A DNA stretch of 64,000 bases from Tricholoma matsutake. Its lineage: Eukaryota; Basidiomycota; Agaricomycetes; Agaricales; Tricholomataceae. The position numbers and the translations under genes are program-made. The DNA is taken from the NCBI GenBank assembly GCA_026075535.2, contig AP026541.1, positions 4,278,001-4,342,000 of the forward strand, given 5' to 3'. The notes under the pieces were generated by a model that searched no databases, had not been told where the DNA came from, and worked only from the letters and a program-made list of their open reading frames with translations. Below, one piece after another: positions 35,813 to 47,671 of this stretch (its first letter is position 1; every line of letters begins with the position of its first letter).

Positions 35813-36094
35813 AACTACAGGTAGCGGTGCAGGCCAACTGCCAACAGGCCACAACCACGCCACTGGCATCCTCCCCATTCAAATGGGACCTGTTTAGCAG
35901 GGTTAGGATGACAGAGAGGGGAGCTGGGAGACCCAAGAAGTGGGATACCTGCATGGTGTGCACCTATGTGCCCCACAAATCTGTGCCCCAACATGCTAAC
36001 CAGCCCACCAAAGCAGGTGTGGCACTGACCCCAGCTCCTCATAACCACCCACCACCCACAATCTGCCTGGAAGACCAACCATACCCCTCCAGCC

Positions 36095-36932
36095 TAGTGT
36101 TGAAGGGTCCAGTCTATAGGACTGAAAAAAAGACTGAAATTGGACTGAATTGGACTGGAAAAGACTGGACCAGTGGTCTATTTATGGACCAGTCTTTTGC
36201 AGTTCAGTTAGCAGTCTTTCTATTTTGAAAAATGTTGTAAAACTGAAGAAAACTGGTCTATTAGGACTGGTTTTATCATGGGAACATATATTGGACCATG
36301 TTCCCACATAAAATCTGGCAAATTTGACCTCTGGTTCATAAAAAAATGGTTAAGAATTCAGCAAGATATAACCAAATCTATTTTTGTATGAGTATTTTGT
36401 TGTATCAGATTGATTTTCATTTCATCTTACTCATATGTTGATCATTTGCTTGATTCTATTAATGATCATAGGACTAACATGTATAATAATACTCCCACCA
36501 TTTGTCAATGCATGCTATGCATCACATAATTTATGGTTGTCACATTACATTTCTTGGTGTTCAGCACGAGTCATTCAGTAGATGTATTTTTATATTGATC
36601 ATAGCCAAGTCAAATCTTGATGAAATGTCTTAGAAGTTGGACCGAATCATGGAGAATTACAATGTCTATCCATCTGTATAGTGGTTATAAGGTCTGGGTA
36701 ATATTTGTTAAGATACATATGTATGGGTTATATTAATACAACAAATTTCACAACAAAACATCGGTCTGAACCAGTCTTAACTGGTCTTTTTAGGTCTTTT
36801 AACCAGAAAGGACCAATCCTAGGTGGTCCAGTTTAGTTCTAGCAGTATCTGGGTTGGTCCTGGACTGGTTTAGGTTGCGGTCTTTACATTTTTGGGTCAA
36901 AAAACTGAACTGGACTGGACTCTTAAACACTA
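36095..36932. mobile_element. hAT-type MITE, 838 bp
   Basis: Terminal inverted repeats TAGTGTTGAAGGGTCCAGTC (left) and GACTGGACTCTTAAACACTA (right) are flanked by a perfect 8-bp target duplication CTCCAGCC (36087-36094 and 36933-36940). Eight-base duplications and TAGTG ends indicate the hAT superfamily. The subterminal regions repeat ACTGGTCT and GGACTGGA words. No transposase is encoded. The termini match those of the hAT element at 50925-62778. Confidence 0.88.
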
Positions 36933-37011
36933 CTCCAGCCTCATGAGTGACTGCTCGTGGGGTGGATCATGGGTGGAACAGCACCAACAATGACCGCACA
37001 CCCTGCCACTG

Positions 37012-37277
37012 TGTTGTGGTATTGAGACATCCTGTTGTTTCATACATAACCTTTAGTATTACATAACATACTTCCGTATATCCTACCGCAGGTCATGTTT
37101 GCCCACCTCAGTGTTTTACCACCACTGAGGTGTAAGTACTACATTATTTCTCACTATATCTTTACTTACTTTGTAGTAGTACCTTTCTCTTTTCTATTCT
37201 AGGTACATACTACTCAATACAGTGTTTTACCACCACTGAGGTTACCTTTCTCTTTTCTATCCTAGCTCATGTTTCCA
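37012..37277 (+). repeat. copia 5' LTR with stem-loop
   Basis: This 266-bp LTR (TGTTGTGG...TTTCCA) holds a 10-bp perfect stem CACCTCAGTG/CACTGAGGTG (37104-37132) followed by an intron-like stretch GTAAGTAC...TTCTATTCTAG and a second partial copy of the hairpin sequence. It is 26 bp longer than the 3' copy because of an extra segment near 37240. Confidence 0.85.
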
Positions 37278-40200
37278 CATCAGGAAAAATGACTTGTGTC
37301 CCAGGACACCTTCAGAGACTTTGGGTTGCTCCCAGATGCTCCCAGAGCTTTCAAGGCTCCAAAGCTCAAAAGTTCTCCCAGGGACTCAGAGGAATGAGTG
37401 TTGAAGTTGAGTGGGGTTGCCAGGGTATCTGAAGGCATCTCAAGGTCACACAAATATCATCAAAAGCCATAAGGAGCGCCTTTCAGATGGCTCAATTTTC
37501 CTTATCCTCTTAGCCTTGTCAGCTTTAGCAGCTTTGATGGTCGACAATGATGATATTATTTATGGAATGTATAAACACAAAATTGGTAAATTACTCCACC
37601 ACCACTGCCTTTGCTCATGGATGAGCGAATGGTCCAGGTTCCTTCCAAGTGTTGCCTGGTGTTGGTTTGTGCCCATTTGTGGCATTTTGTAGCCTGTAGT
37701 CACTAGAATAAAGATAAGATTAGTAAAAAAAGCAAATCAACAAAAGAATAAAGAAAAAGAAAACATACCAGATCTTGGAGGCATTGCTGCAACTCAGGGT
37801 TTCATCACCTTAGTTGTCGCCTTTGTGTCATGCATGCTCCCCTCATATTGTTAGGGCTTCCCAGTGGTTTCATTGTTGGCTGGACCTCGTTGGTGCTGAG
37901 TCGCTGTCATCATCAGTATTCCTGGTCATTTGTGCTCCCATGCCTCGGTGGCCCTGGTCTTGTCATTCCATCATTGTGGTTGGCAGCCCTGCATTCCTGT
38001 GTTGCTCGTTGGCCCTTGGTCATTGATGTGCATCACCACTGTTTTGCTCTCCGCTCCATTGCACTCTGTTCATAAAAGTTGTAAGTAACAAAAGATGAGG
38101 ACAAAAAAGAAGAAAAGAAGATAAGTTTAGCTTGGGAGGCACACCCTCCCACCTCATAGTAACTAAAACCAACATAAGATTAGTAAAATAATAAAAAAGA
38201 AGAAATGAAAAACATACCAGAGGGCCTGGGACCCACATCGTTGCTGCCATCCTCATCCCTGTCCTTGTCTTCATCCTCGTCCTTGGCCTTGTTTGCTGTC
38301 TTTGCCTTTGTGTTCATCTTTGCCATCTTTGCCTTCATCTTTGTCTTTGTCTTCACTGTCTTCACAGTCCTCCCCATTGTGTCATTGGTGCTCTTCATTT
38401 GTGGTGTTGACATGGCAGGTTGGGATGCTGGAGGTGTGGCCTTGGTGTCATTGAAGTCCCTTGGCATTGTTTTTGGCTCCCTGGCTCATGTGGCAGATCA
38501 TGAGGTGTGGGGGACATGTCACCACCCTATGGTGTGGCCTACAGAAGCAAGATGAACAAAATCAGTAAAAAAGAAGATTGAGAAACAAAAAAAAAAGAAC
38601 ATAGGAACAGCTCGAGAGGTATCACCTCCCAAGTATTTCCCCTGCATTGCTATTTGGCTCCCTGCCAGTGGGCTCCTCCCGTTATCTGGTGTCGCGGTCC
38701 CTTGTGGGGCAGTTGGTGTGACATGGCAGCTGGTGTGTTCATGTTGTTGTGTTGGGTGGTGTCATGAGTGTTAGCCTGTAAAACCAGTAGATTTAGTGTA
38801 AAAGTGAAGAATAAAATGAATAAAACTTATGAGGAGGGAGCGACACCCCCGAGTGCCATCCAATGCGCCGTTGTTGGGGTTGCTATTGCTGTGGTATTGT
38901 TGTTCTTGCTGCTAGCATTGTCATTGTCATTAGTGTTGTTGGTGTTGTTGGTGTTGTTCCCTCATGGGTATGCCAAACCCATGCAGATCCCTACCTGTTG
39001 GAACTTGAGGTAATGAACAAGGACCGCAATCTCCTCTTCCAAAAAAATGCCAAGATTCATGGGAAACAATTTGGCCAACCAAATTGTTTCCCACCCCTCT
39101 TACCAACACAACACTTTCCCTGTGTTTTGTGCTTTGCTCTCATGTTTAATCTAGAATAGTTCTATATAAAATGTTTGAGATTTCACCTCACTTGCCAGTG
39201 CACACTAAATCTCAGTCCATTCTAAATGACACCATGACCTACAACTTGTAAAGTTGTAACAAGTTGATGAGTTCTGCTTTGTGATCTTTTCTAATCTAAT
39301 ATTCATGTCATTCAGAGCACAGAGGCCTATGATATGCTGTCCTTTCATATGTTGATGTTTTCATTTCAAAGTGGCTACAACATGAATATGGCAGAACTTG
39401 GTGAGTTCTGCTTCATTTTTCATGATCTTATATTTGATTCTAATCTATTTACATGTAGTTTGAAGTGCCAAATGAGATGAGAGGCCTACATCAATTTGTT
39501 CTTTTGCATTTCAACATTTTCACTTTGTAGGGGTTACAACATACTAGGTATGGCAGATCTCAGTGAGTTTTGCTTTGTTTTTCATGATCTTATATTTGAT
39601 TCTAATCTATTTACATGTCATTCAAAGGGCCCAGTGAGACGAGAGGCCTACATCAATCCATTCTTTTGCATTTCAAAGTTTTTACTTTGTAGGGGTTACA
39701 ACATAGGTATGGTAGAACTCAGTGAGTTCTGCTTCATTTTTCATGATCTTATATTTGATTCTAATCTAATTACATGTTGTTTGAAGGGCCCAGTGAGACG
39801 AGAGGCCTCAGTCAATCTGTTCTTCTGCATTTTGAAGTTTTTGCTTTGCAGATGTTACAATTTGGGTCTGGCAGAACACAGTGAGTTCTGCTTTGTTTCT
39901 CATGATCCTATATTTGATTCTAATCTAGTTACATGTCATTCAAATGGCCCAGTGAGTCTAGAGGCTTATGTTGATGTATCATTTGCATTATGGAAGTTTT
40001 GATTTGTGTAAGTAGAAATATAGATCAATTACTGTGGTAGATACTCATGGTGTTTATTAAAAAACCATATGTGTTTCTGAGGTACCCTGTGTTCCCTTGA
40101 GATACTTTGAGAAGCCCTGGGAAGAGCCAGGTACCCTGAGAACAGTCAGGAACCCTGGGAGTATTCTGAGTCCAAAAGTGTTTTTCCTGATGCGCTGTGC
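37278..40200. other. copia leader / captured sequence with minus-strand intron-like modules
   Basis: No retroelement protein is encoded here. On the minus strand there are several intron-like stretches with GTATGT donors, TTACTAATC or TTACTGATT branch-like words and TAG acceptors (about 37770-37692, 38217-38155, 38600-38540). The intervening exons are low-complexity: Lys/Ala/Asp repeats such as KTKTKMKAKMAKMNTKAK at 38370-38270. The plus-strand reading of the same DNA would be a hydrophobic repeat and is probably meaningless. The final part is the 159-bp tandem array. Confidence 0.45.
39260..40010 (+). repeat. tandem repeat, about 159-bp period, five units
   Basis: The phrase GAGTTCTGCTTCATTTTTCA (with variants) recurs near 39270, 39403, 39562, 39722 and 39880, spacing 133, 159, 160 and 158 bp. 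Each unit contains ATGATCTTATATTTGATTCT, a GAGGCCTA word and CTTTGTAGGGGTTACAACAT. Because 159 is a multiple of three, a 168-codon frame runs through units 2-5, with 53-residue repeats; this is likely a by-product. Confidence 0.8.
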
Positions 40201-40240
40201 TCCACAGGTTATGGGCCCTGCAGCAGACAACATTACTGAC

Positions 40241-41177
40241 ATGTCTTCGACATCTACCTCTATCCAAATCACATCCCTTCCAAAGTTATTGAGTGATGGC
40301 TCGAATTGGCCAACATACCAAGAACGAGTCTTCAATACACTCACTTCGAAAGGGCTCAAGAGGCATGTCCTAGGCACAGCATGTAAACCAGAAACTCCTG
40401 TTGAACATAACAGATCATTTTATTACCAGAATAGCATGAATCTGCTGTCAGATGAGGATTTAGAGAAGAATGAGGACAAGCAGGACTCCTATGATTAGAA
40501 ACAGGCAGCTGTTCAGGAGATTATTTATTGGACCATTGATACATCCTCCTTTCTCCAAGTGAAGAATGAGAAAACTGCTGCTGATGTATGGAAGAAACTG
40601 ATCTCAATCCACGCCAAAAAGGGTGGAATGTATGAGACAGATCTGCTTACAAAACTTCAGAACATGCGACTCGCTGAAGGTGACAACATGTGCACTCACC
40701 TTACTGTGATGATGGAAATAAAGGAGCATCTTGCTGAAATCAGTTCCCCCTTATCTGATGCATCTTTCATGTCCTATATCCACACCTCGCTATCACTTTC
40801 CCAAACCTTCTGACCTCTTCTTATAACACTTAGTGCAGCCTCATGTAAAGCTGGGAAACCACTTACCAGTGATGAGCTCATTTGGCAACTGAATGAAGAG
40901 GCAAACTCTGCTGCCATTGAGGACAGCATCAACAAGTCTAACGTGGCAATGCTAGCCCACATGTCAAAGGCCAAAGGGGAGAAAGGGAAGGAAAAGTCCA
41001 AGAAGGATGGAAAATTCTCTGCACAAATCTGAATTGCAAGAGAAAAGGACACACAAAGGAGCAGTGCTGTTCAAAGGGAGGAGGAAGAGAGGGGCAGGGA
41101 CTGAAACAGTGGCCAAAGAAGAACAAAGAGAAGAAATCAGCAAGCGCTAACACAGTGGAGACATCCGCCAGTAGCAA
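40241..41177 (+). pseudogene. copia gag (UBN2-like), interrupted
   Basis: The frame from MSSTSTSIQITSLPKLLSDG gives the typical copia gag start, LSDGSNWPTYQERVFNTL, followed by the helical polypeptide with TAADVWKKLISIHAKKGG and YETDLLTKLQNMRLAEGDN. Stops at 40496, 40811 and near 41030 break it. The basic Lys-rich tail (KGEKGKEKSKKDGKF) remains, but the zinc knuckle is eroded. Confidence 0.78.
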
Positions 41178-44100
41178 AGAAAATTATGCTATGCTTACCT
41201 TTGAACTTCCCGATGAGCCTGTTGCCCTTGCTGTTACTTCTGATGATTTCCAATCTGAAGCCCACACTGCATCTGTATCCAATGGTGTTATCATCAACAG
41301 TGGTGCCAGCCATCACTTCTCACCTGATCATGCTAGATTTATGAATTTCAAAGAAATCAGTCCTGAGCCAATTAGAGCCACAGATGGATGTACATTCAGT
41401 GCATTGGGGAAAGGAGACCTAAAAGTCAACCTACTGATGGGAGCAAACCACAAGCCTACACCGGTTACATTAAAAAACACATATTACTCACCAAGCATGG
41501 CCTTTACCCTGATGTTGGTAGTTTGTATTGATTGTTCAAGATTTTCTCTCAGTATTGAGGGGGGAGTTTGTGAGATCTGTAGTCCCAAGTTGCGACAAGT
41601 TATTGGATGTATCCCTGAAAATCGTGGACTGTATCATGTTAGTACTGGACCTATACAAACACCAGCACCTACCGCCAATGCCGCATCAAAGCTAATGTCA
41701 ATTAGTGAGCTTCATCGACGCATGGGCCATGTTAACCATGATGACTTGCAGAAAATGGTCGAGAAGGGCATGGTTAAGGGGATTGATCTTGATTTAGGGT
41801 CAAAATCTGAGTTTTGCAAGTCCTGTATGAAAGCCAAAGCCACACATAAGCCTTTTCCAAAGGAAAGCAATAGGAAAACCAAAGTGTATGGTGATAAGGT
41901 CATAGCAGATCTTTGGGGGCCTGCATGAGTCATGTCATTGGGAGGACACAAGTATTGCTTGACATTCCAGGATCTTCACACCCATGAGGAGAAGGAATAC
42001 TTCTTGAAGCAAAAGTCTGAGTCATTTGGTGACTACAAGAAGTACAAAGCTAGGGTAAAGGTCCAATGTGGAACAAATATTTGAGTTTTCAGTTGTGATT
42101 GAGGGGGAGAGTTTACTGGCAAAGAGTTCACTGAGCATCTTGAAAACTCAGGAACAGTTCGCCACCTCACTGTCCATGATTCCCCTCAGTCTAATGGTGC
42201 AAGCAAGAGAGCAAATCGTACTCACACTGAATGCGCTCATGCCATGATGATCACAGCTGGTCTTCCACTCAACCTTTGGGCCAAAGCGCGCTGCCACAGT
42301 GTCTGGATTTGCAACCGTGTACCAATGCATGCATTACCTGAGTTTAAGACTCTGGCAACCGGTGAAAAACCCAATTTAGCAGGAATACGTCCATGGGGTT
42401 GCAAAGCGTGGGTGAAGAAGCTTGATGCTGGGAGGTTGTTTTGTTGGGATAGACTCTGAATCAAAAGCCTACAGGATCTATTGGCCAGGTAAAAACAGAG
42501 TTAGTATTGAAAGAGATGTTTATTTCAATGAGGAAGATGCATCAAAGTCTGCCAAAGTCCTCATTGAGGGGGAGGATGACTTACTTGCCAATGAGGACAT
42601 TCCCCAGCCTGCCAACACATCTCCACCAACTTTCCAACGAAACATTACTCCAGCTCCAAAACCTCTCAAAAATCCACCCATCACTGAAAATCTCGAAAAC
42701 GTGGACAAAACTCCCAAAAATTTGTTGAGTACAGTCCAAAGCATCCCAGAATCGCCGCTGAATAGGCCAGTGAGGTGCAATTCCCTCAAAGGGTTGCCAC
42801 AATACAACAAAACAGAATACAGCCAAGGAATGCACAGGAAAACTGCCACCTCAGCAAATGTTTCAAACGGTGTTGAAGAAGCTCTTGTTCTTGACGATGA
42901 AGGAAGTCTTGAACCAGGGGGAGTAGAAATGGACATAAGCGAAGCAGAATGGTTCCATCAAGTGATGGACTATGCCATGGTAGTGAATGAGGATGAACCA
43001 TTGTTGAAGGATGCATTACGTGGCGATGAATGTTTACCTTGGTCTGATGCAATCAAAGCAGAACTATCCCAAATTGAGAAACTCGGCATGTGGAAACTTG
43101 TTGAACCACTGCACAATGCTAATATCATTCCAAGTCAATATGTTTTTTACTGTAAATGCAATGAAGACAGTTATATTGTGCACTACAAAGCCCGTCTTGT
43201 AGCTAAGGGTTTCAAGCAAAAATTTGGAGTCAACTATACTGAAACTTTTGCCCCAACTGTTTGCCCCTCAACTCTTCATGTCCTTTTGTCCCTTGCAGCT
43301 CAAAACAATGCTGTTGTTCATCAATGTGATGCCAAGAATGCATATCTCAATGTGCCATTGCAAGATGACATCAAACTTTACATGGAACTTCCACCATTAT
43401 CTCATGAGTACTGCAAATTACCTCCTGAGCTTGCAAACAAAGAATGCATCGTTTGCAAGTTATTAAAACCCATGTATGGAACTAAACAGGGCACCCATGA
43501 TTGGTATGCAGAGTTGAAAAGAATTTTATTAAAACTTGGTTACTTGGTTTCACAAGCAGACGAAGCGTTATTCTACAAATTCAAACACGAGAAATACATG
43601 CTCGTTGCTGCCACCACCAATGATTTCACAATTGTTGCTAATTCCACCGATTCCGCTCAGTTGATCAAAAGTCAAATTTCTTCAAGACATATGGTCCTGT
43701 AGCGAAGATGGTGTCGATGCATGCATTATTAGCAATGTCTGCACACTATGACTTCAAGATCCACCAGATTGATATCAAAAGTGCCTATTTGAATGGTGAA
43801 TTTAATGAAGGAGAAATCATCTATATGCACTTACCTCCTGGTATTCACCTCATGGATGACAAATCCCTTGTATGCCATCTACTCAAACCTCTCTATGGTT
43901 TATGCCAGAGTGGTTGTCACTCAATGAACACTTCAAAATTGTTGACCTCAGCATTATCAACTGGTTACTTGGGGTCAACATCACTCGCGATTTTACTGCC
44001 AAGACTATTTCTCTTGGCCAGCAAGCTTACATGGATCAAATTGTCAAGCGCTTTGGTCTTGAAAGTGCATGCACAGCCATCACACCCATGGAATCTGCAG

Positions 44101-44805
44101 TCGACCTCCACCCGGACTCACCTGGCATCTCATCTATCATCCTCACACCGGCCAAGAAAACCAAATATCAAGAAATGATTGGTTGTCTCATGTATGCAGC
44201 TGTGATGATGTGTCCCAACATCGCATTCACTGTTTTGACACTTTCTCAGTATCTCAAAAATCCCAGAACCACACATCTTCAAGCCGTCACTTGAATCTTT
44301 TGTTATCTAAAAGGCATGAAGGACCTCAAGCTTGTTCTTGGTGGATCAAACTCAAACATCGTTGGCTATTCTGATGCCAACTGGGGTTCTCAGTTGCACT
44401 GTCATTCCATTTCAGGATTCACAATCTTTTTAGGTCATGGAGTTTTTTCTTGGAGCTCAAAGAAACAGCCGATCATCACTCTTTCATGCACCAAATCGGA
44501 ATATCTCGCCCTCATGCATATTTCAAAGGACATTTTATGGACTTAAAAATTGCTTACAGAACTTTCATCAAAATTTTCTTTTTCGATGCCAACCACTCTT
44601 TTCTGCGACAATCAAGGTGCCATCACTCTCTCTAAGGACTTGACGCATCACGCTTGCACCAAACATATCGACATTCATTTTCATTTTATTTGTCAAACTA
44701 TATCTACAGGTCATATCGAGCTACACTACTGTCCCACCAATGACATGACTGCTGACATCTTCACGAAACCTCTCGCTCATGTCAAATTCAAGAAATTTTG
44801 AAGCC
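41155..44805 (+). pseudogene. copia pol with duplicated reverse-transcriptase segment
   Basis: In order: protease (GVIINSGASHHFSPD, where the family has DSGAS), integrase zinc finger (ELHRRMGHVNHDDL ... EFCKSCMKAKATH), integrase core (IADLWGPA, DSPQSNGASKRANRT), a 426-codon open frame (42422-43702) with the first reverse transcriptase (YKARLVAKGFKQKFGVNYTE, AKNAYLNVPLQDDIKLYMEL, LLKPMYGTKQGTHDWY), then an extra palm block (KTYGPVAKMVS, DIKSAYLNGEFNEGEIIYMH, LLKPLYGLCQSG; 43685-43915), then the rest of the RT (EHFKIVDLSIINWLLGVNIT) and RNase H (GYSDANWGSQ, TLSCTKSEYLAL, ADIFTKPLAH). The catalytic YVDD-type motif reads TNDF, with one aspartate lost. Several frameshifts and stops. Confidence 0.82.
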
Positions 44806-44846
44806 TTCTCAGTGTCCTCTAATCCCGCATCCATCTCGAGGGGGAG

Positions 44847-45086
44847 TGTTGTGGTATTGAGACATCCCATTGTTTCATACATAACCTTTAGTATTATGTA
44901 ACATACTTCTGTATATCCTACTGCAGGTCGCATTTGTCCACCTCAGTGTTTTACCACCACTGAGGTGTAAGTACTATGTTATTTCTCACTATATCTTTAC
45001 TTACTTCATAGTAGTACCTTTCTCTTTTCTATCCTAGGTACATACTACTCAATACAGTGTTTTACCAATCCTAGCTCATGTTTCCA
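44847..45086 (+). repeat. copia 3' LTR
   Basis: This 240-bp LTR matches 37012-37277 apart from point differences and a 26-bp deletion near its end. It keeps the CCTCAGTG...CACTGAGG hairpin (44941-44965). Confidence 0.85.
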
Positions 45087-46257
45087 CCATGCTCCACACA
45101 CTGCTATGAGCAACTGCTTGTGGGGTGGAATGGGGGGTGCTATAGGGGTACAGGCCTCACAAGAGAAGGACCACAAACACCAAAAAGCAACCAGGACCAC
45201 AATCTCCAAGACCCCACAACGACAACAGATGACACACCACCTGCCCCCAGCCTCACGAGCAACTGCTCGTGGGGTGGTTAGTGGGTGGAATGGTAACAAT
45301 GAAGGAGAGATGCCAGCAGATGGAGAGAAGACAATGGGCCAACCACCCCTCCCACCATTGCGAGCAGCTGCTCACAGGGTGGATGGGAGGAACTGCCAGC
45401 AAGGAAGACAGTGGGGAGGAGTAATGAGACCAAGGGAGCACCAGCAATACCCACTCTGCCTCTGCCTCACACCACAATGAGCACCCCCCACCACTGCTGT
45501 GAGCAACTGCTCATGGGGTGGATATGGGATAAGGGAGTTTGTGGATGACAGAGGGATGGGGAGACAAAGGCAGAGAGGGCAGGGGAAATCCAGGTGAGAG
45601 AGGCAGGGAACCATGACAAGAGTGACCAGAAGGAGCCGCTGCCATTGCTCCACCACAGTGGGCACCACCACAACCACACCCCCATGAACAACCCATCCAC
45701 CCACCTCTAACCTCATGAACAACTGCTCATGGGATGGATGGTAGGTAGAATGACATGACGATGAAGGGGAATGGGGGTAACACCACCACACTGCAAACCC
45801 CAGCTTGTTGGGTGGGTGAGTGGTGAGTGATGATGGTGGGAGGAGGAGACAAGGGGAGTGATGATGGCCCTGCACCCGCCCCCCACCACTGCAAGCATTT
45901 GCTCACAGGGTGGCATGGGTGCTAACAGCCATGTCACTACCTGCGAGGAAGGGAGACAACAAGAGACAACAATGGAAGGGGGAGATGACAGAAGCAAAGG
46001 GATGAGATGGCAAAGGAAGATGATGGCAAGCAGATGCACATCATATACTTTTTTGCCTTTTTTGGCTTTCTTTTCATTTTCATGTAATTATTGTGTATAA
46101 TCTCAGAATATACATGTTTCTGTTCAATTATTACTACATGAAGTGACACTTGGTAATCCTAAGAATGCAATGAAAAAACTTCTTTATCAATTTTTGAATG
46201 TCGAGCCCAAATTCAACAACAATTTTTGTGTTGTTCATACCATACCAGCTTAGCCGG
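45087..46257. repeat. element X interior with clustered GAGCA-N2-TGCTC hairpins
   Basis: Six copies of a palindromic word followed by GGGTGG-like sequence occur at about 45101, 45251, 45351, 45494, 45711 and 45886, spaced 100-220 bp. The clearest is CACGAGCAACTGCTCGTG at 45254. Between them lies purine-rich or CACC-rich sequence with no recognisable protein. A related copy lies on the other side of the copia element at 36941, showing that the two parts were contiguous before that insertion. Confidence 0.6.
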
Positions 46258-47671
46258 TGATAGGTCCACCTTGTCGTTCAAGCTCGGAAAACACATCTAT
46301 GATCGTTGTCAAAGCTCTATGAACCCCTCCGAAGCCCTACAAAGCCCTACGAACCTCTATGAACCTATACAAAGTCACAAGAATGCTTCGAAATTCTTTG
46401 CAACACTTTGAAACTCTTTGCAACACCTCGAAATTCTTTGTATGCCTTCGGCCGCCATAGTACAACTCCCCCAACCTTTGGACAGCTCAGGATATACACT
46501 TGGAGCATCGTCGATGGGTTCCGAACCAGTATCAAGCAATATCGCAGCAATATCGGCCTTCAAACAAATCCAATATTTCCTCGACCGACTTCAAAAATCA
46601 TCAAACATTGCAAATTGACATCGGACACTATATCTCTATCTAAATACTCATTTCACACATGCCAGACGTATCCCCTACCATCATCAAGCATTGTCGAGCA
46701 TTGTCGAATGCGATCAAACATCGTCGAATATTGTATCGAACGTGGTCAAGCATCATCGAGCATCATCGAGCATCGTCGAGCATCATCGATCGATATCGAG
46801 AGACTGTGAGCGACATTGGGCAACCCATTTGTTACCTATATGGTGGAATACCATTCGCCAGGAAGTATTGCAACTCGTGCTCAAACCTGCTGATAGTAGG
46901 TCAGCCTCGTTCCAAGTCCCTATCGTGCACAGAACCCACTGGATGCATTATTGCGAGACTTAGTGCAGTTTATACACAAAGGACAGTCCCCTTTTAGTTC
47001 TATACCCTTTATTACTCTTTCATCATATGATATATATCTTTCTTGTTTGGATTCCAGTCTCCTTTTTGGCCTTGTGCCTTAACTCATATCTTTTGCCTCA
47101 TGTTCTACACATGTTCTCTAGCCTTTTTAGGTACTTTCCTTATTTTATATAAAAAGATGTACTAGATACAAAGAAATACAAGAAAGTCATTGTCTTCCTC
47201 CCAGATCACAGTGATTTGAGAGTTTGGTTTAGTCTTATTCAGTCCGAAGTTTGGTGTTTTATGCTAAACTTCCTCGAAATTCCTCGAAATTCCTTGCATT
47301 ACACTATTTTCACTCTCGCTTCCCTCGATTATCCTTTTCTTCACTTCTACTACTCGTCTAGTCCCCCAATCTTGCATCTGAACATATCTGCACACTCGAA
47401 ATTCCTTGAAACCTCTTCGAAAAATATCGCGACATCTCAAAAAGCATCGCGACATCTCAAAAATCATCGCAACGTCTCACAAATCATTGCAAGTCCTCGA
47501 AACACATTCTTTTAGCCTCGGACCACTTTGACAAGCAGTTGTTTTATAACTATTTGACAGTCAGTCTGACAGGTGACATCTAGAGGGCCTCGCACCCTTC
47601 CTCTGACTCGTGTTATACCATCTGAAGCCTTTTTGTGGGTTTTGTTTGGGTTTCTGGGTTGAGTACCATCA
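46258..47671 (+). mobile_element. solo LTR of the gypsy-3 superfamily
   Basis: The 1414-bp segment begins TGATAGGTCCACC and ends GTTGAGTACCATCA. Its right part (46740-47160) closely matches the gypsy-3 LTRs (for example TGCTCAAACCTGCTGAT and CGAGACTTAGTGCAGTTTAT), and its left part matches the inverted solo LTR at 23205-24249. Flanking bases CCGG and CTGG are a likely 4-bp target duplication altered at a CpG. It sits inside the right arm of element X. Confidence 0.8.

Larger units (their letters stand above)
37012..45086 (+). mobile_element. Ty1/copia retrotransposon, about 8.1 kb, degenerate and chimeric
   Basis: Related LTRs at 37012-37277 and 44847-45086 flank a copia-ordered coding region: gag, protease, integrase, reverse transcriptase, RNase H. 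The polypurine tract CTCGAGGGGGAG sits just before the 3' LTR. The leader between the 5' LTR and gag is unusually long (2.9 kb) and contains intron-like modules and a tandem repeat, so other sequence has probably been captured or inserted there. No tRNA-type primer-binding site and no perfect target duplication were found. All frames are interrupted. Confidence 0.82.

Noticed and set aside
38205..38555. Hydrophobic plus-strand frame resembling a membrane protein
   Set aside because: It is the complement of a Lys/Ala/Asp repeat on the minus strand, where splice-like signals lie; the hydrophobic reading is a shadow.
39496..40002. 168-codon open frame as a repeat protein
   Set aside because: It arises because the tandem repeat period (159 bp) is divisible by three; no codon bias, start context or family similarity supports a real protein.
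37007..45091. Target-site duplication for the copia element
   Set aside because: The five bases before the 5' LTR (CACTG) and after the 3' LTR (CCATG) do not match.
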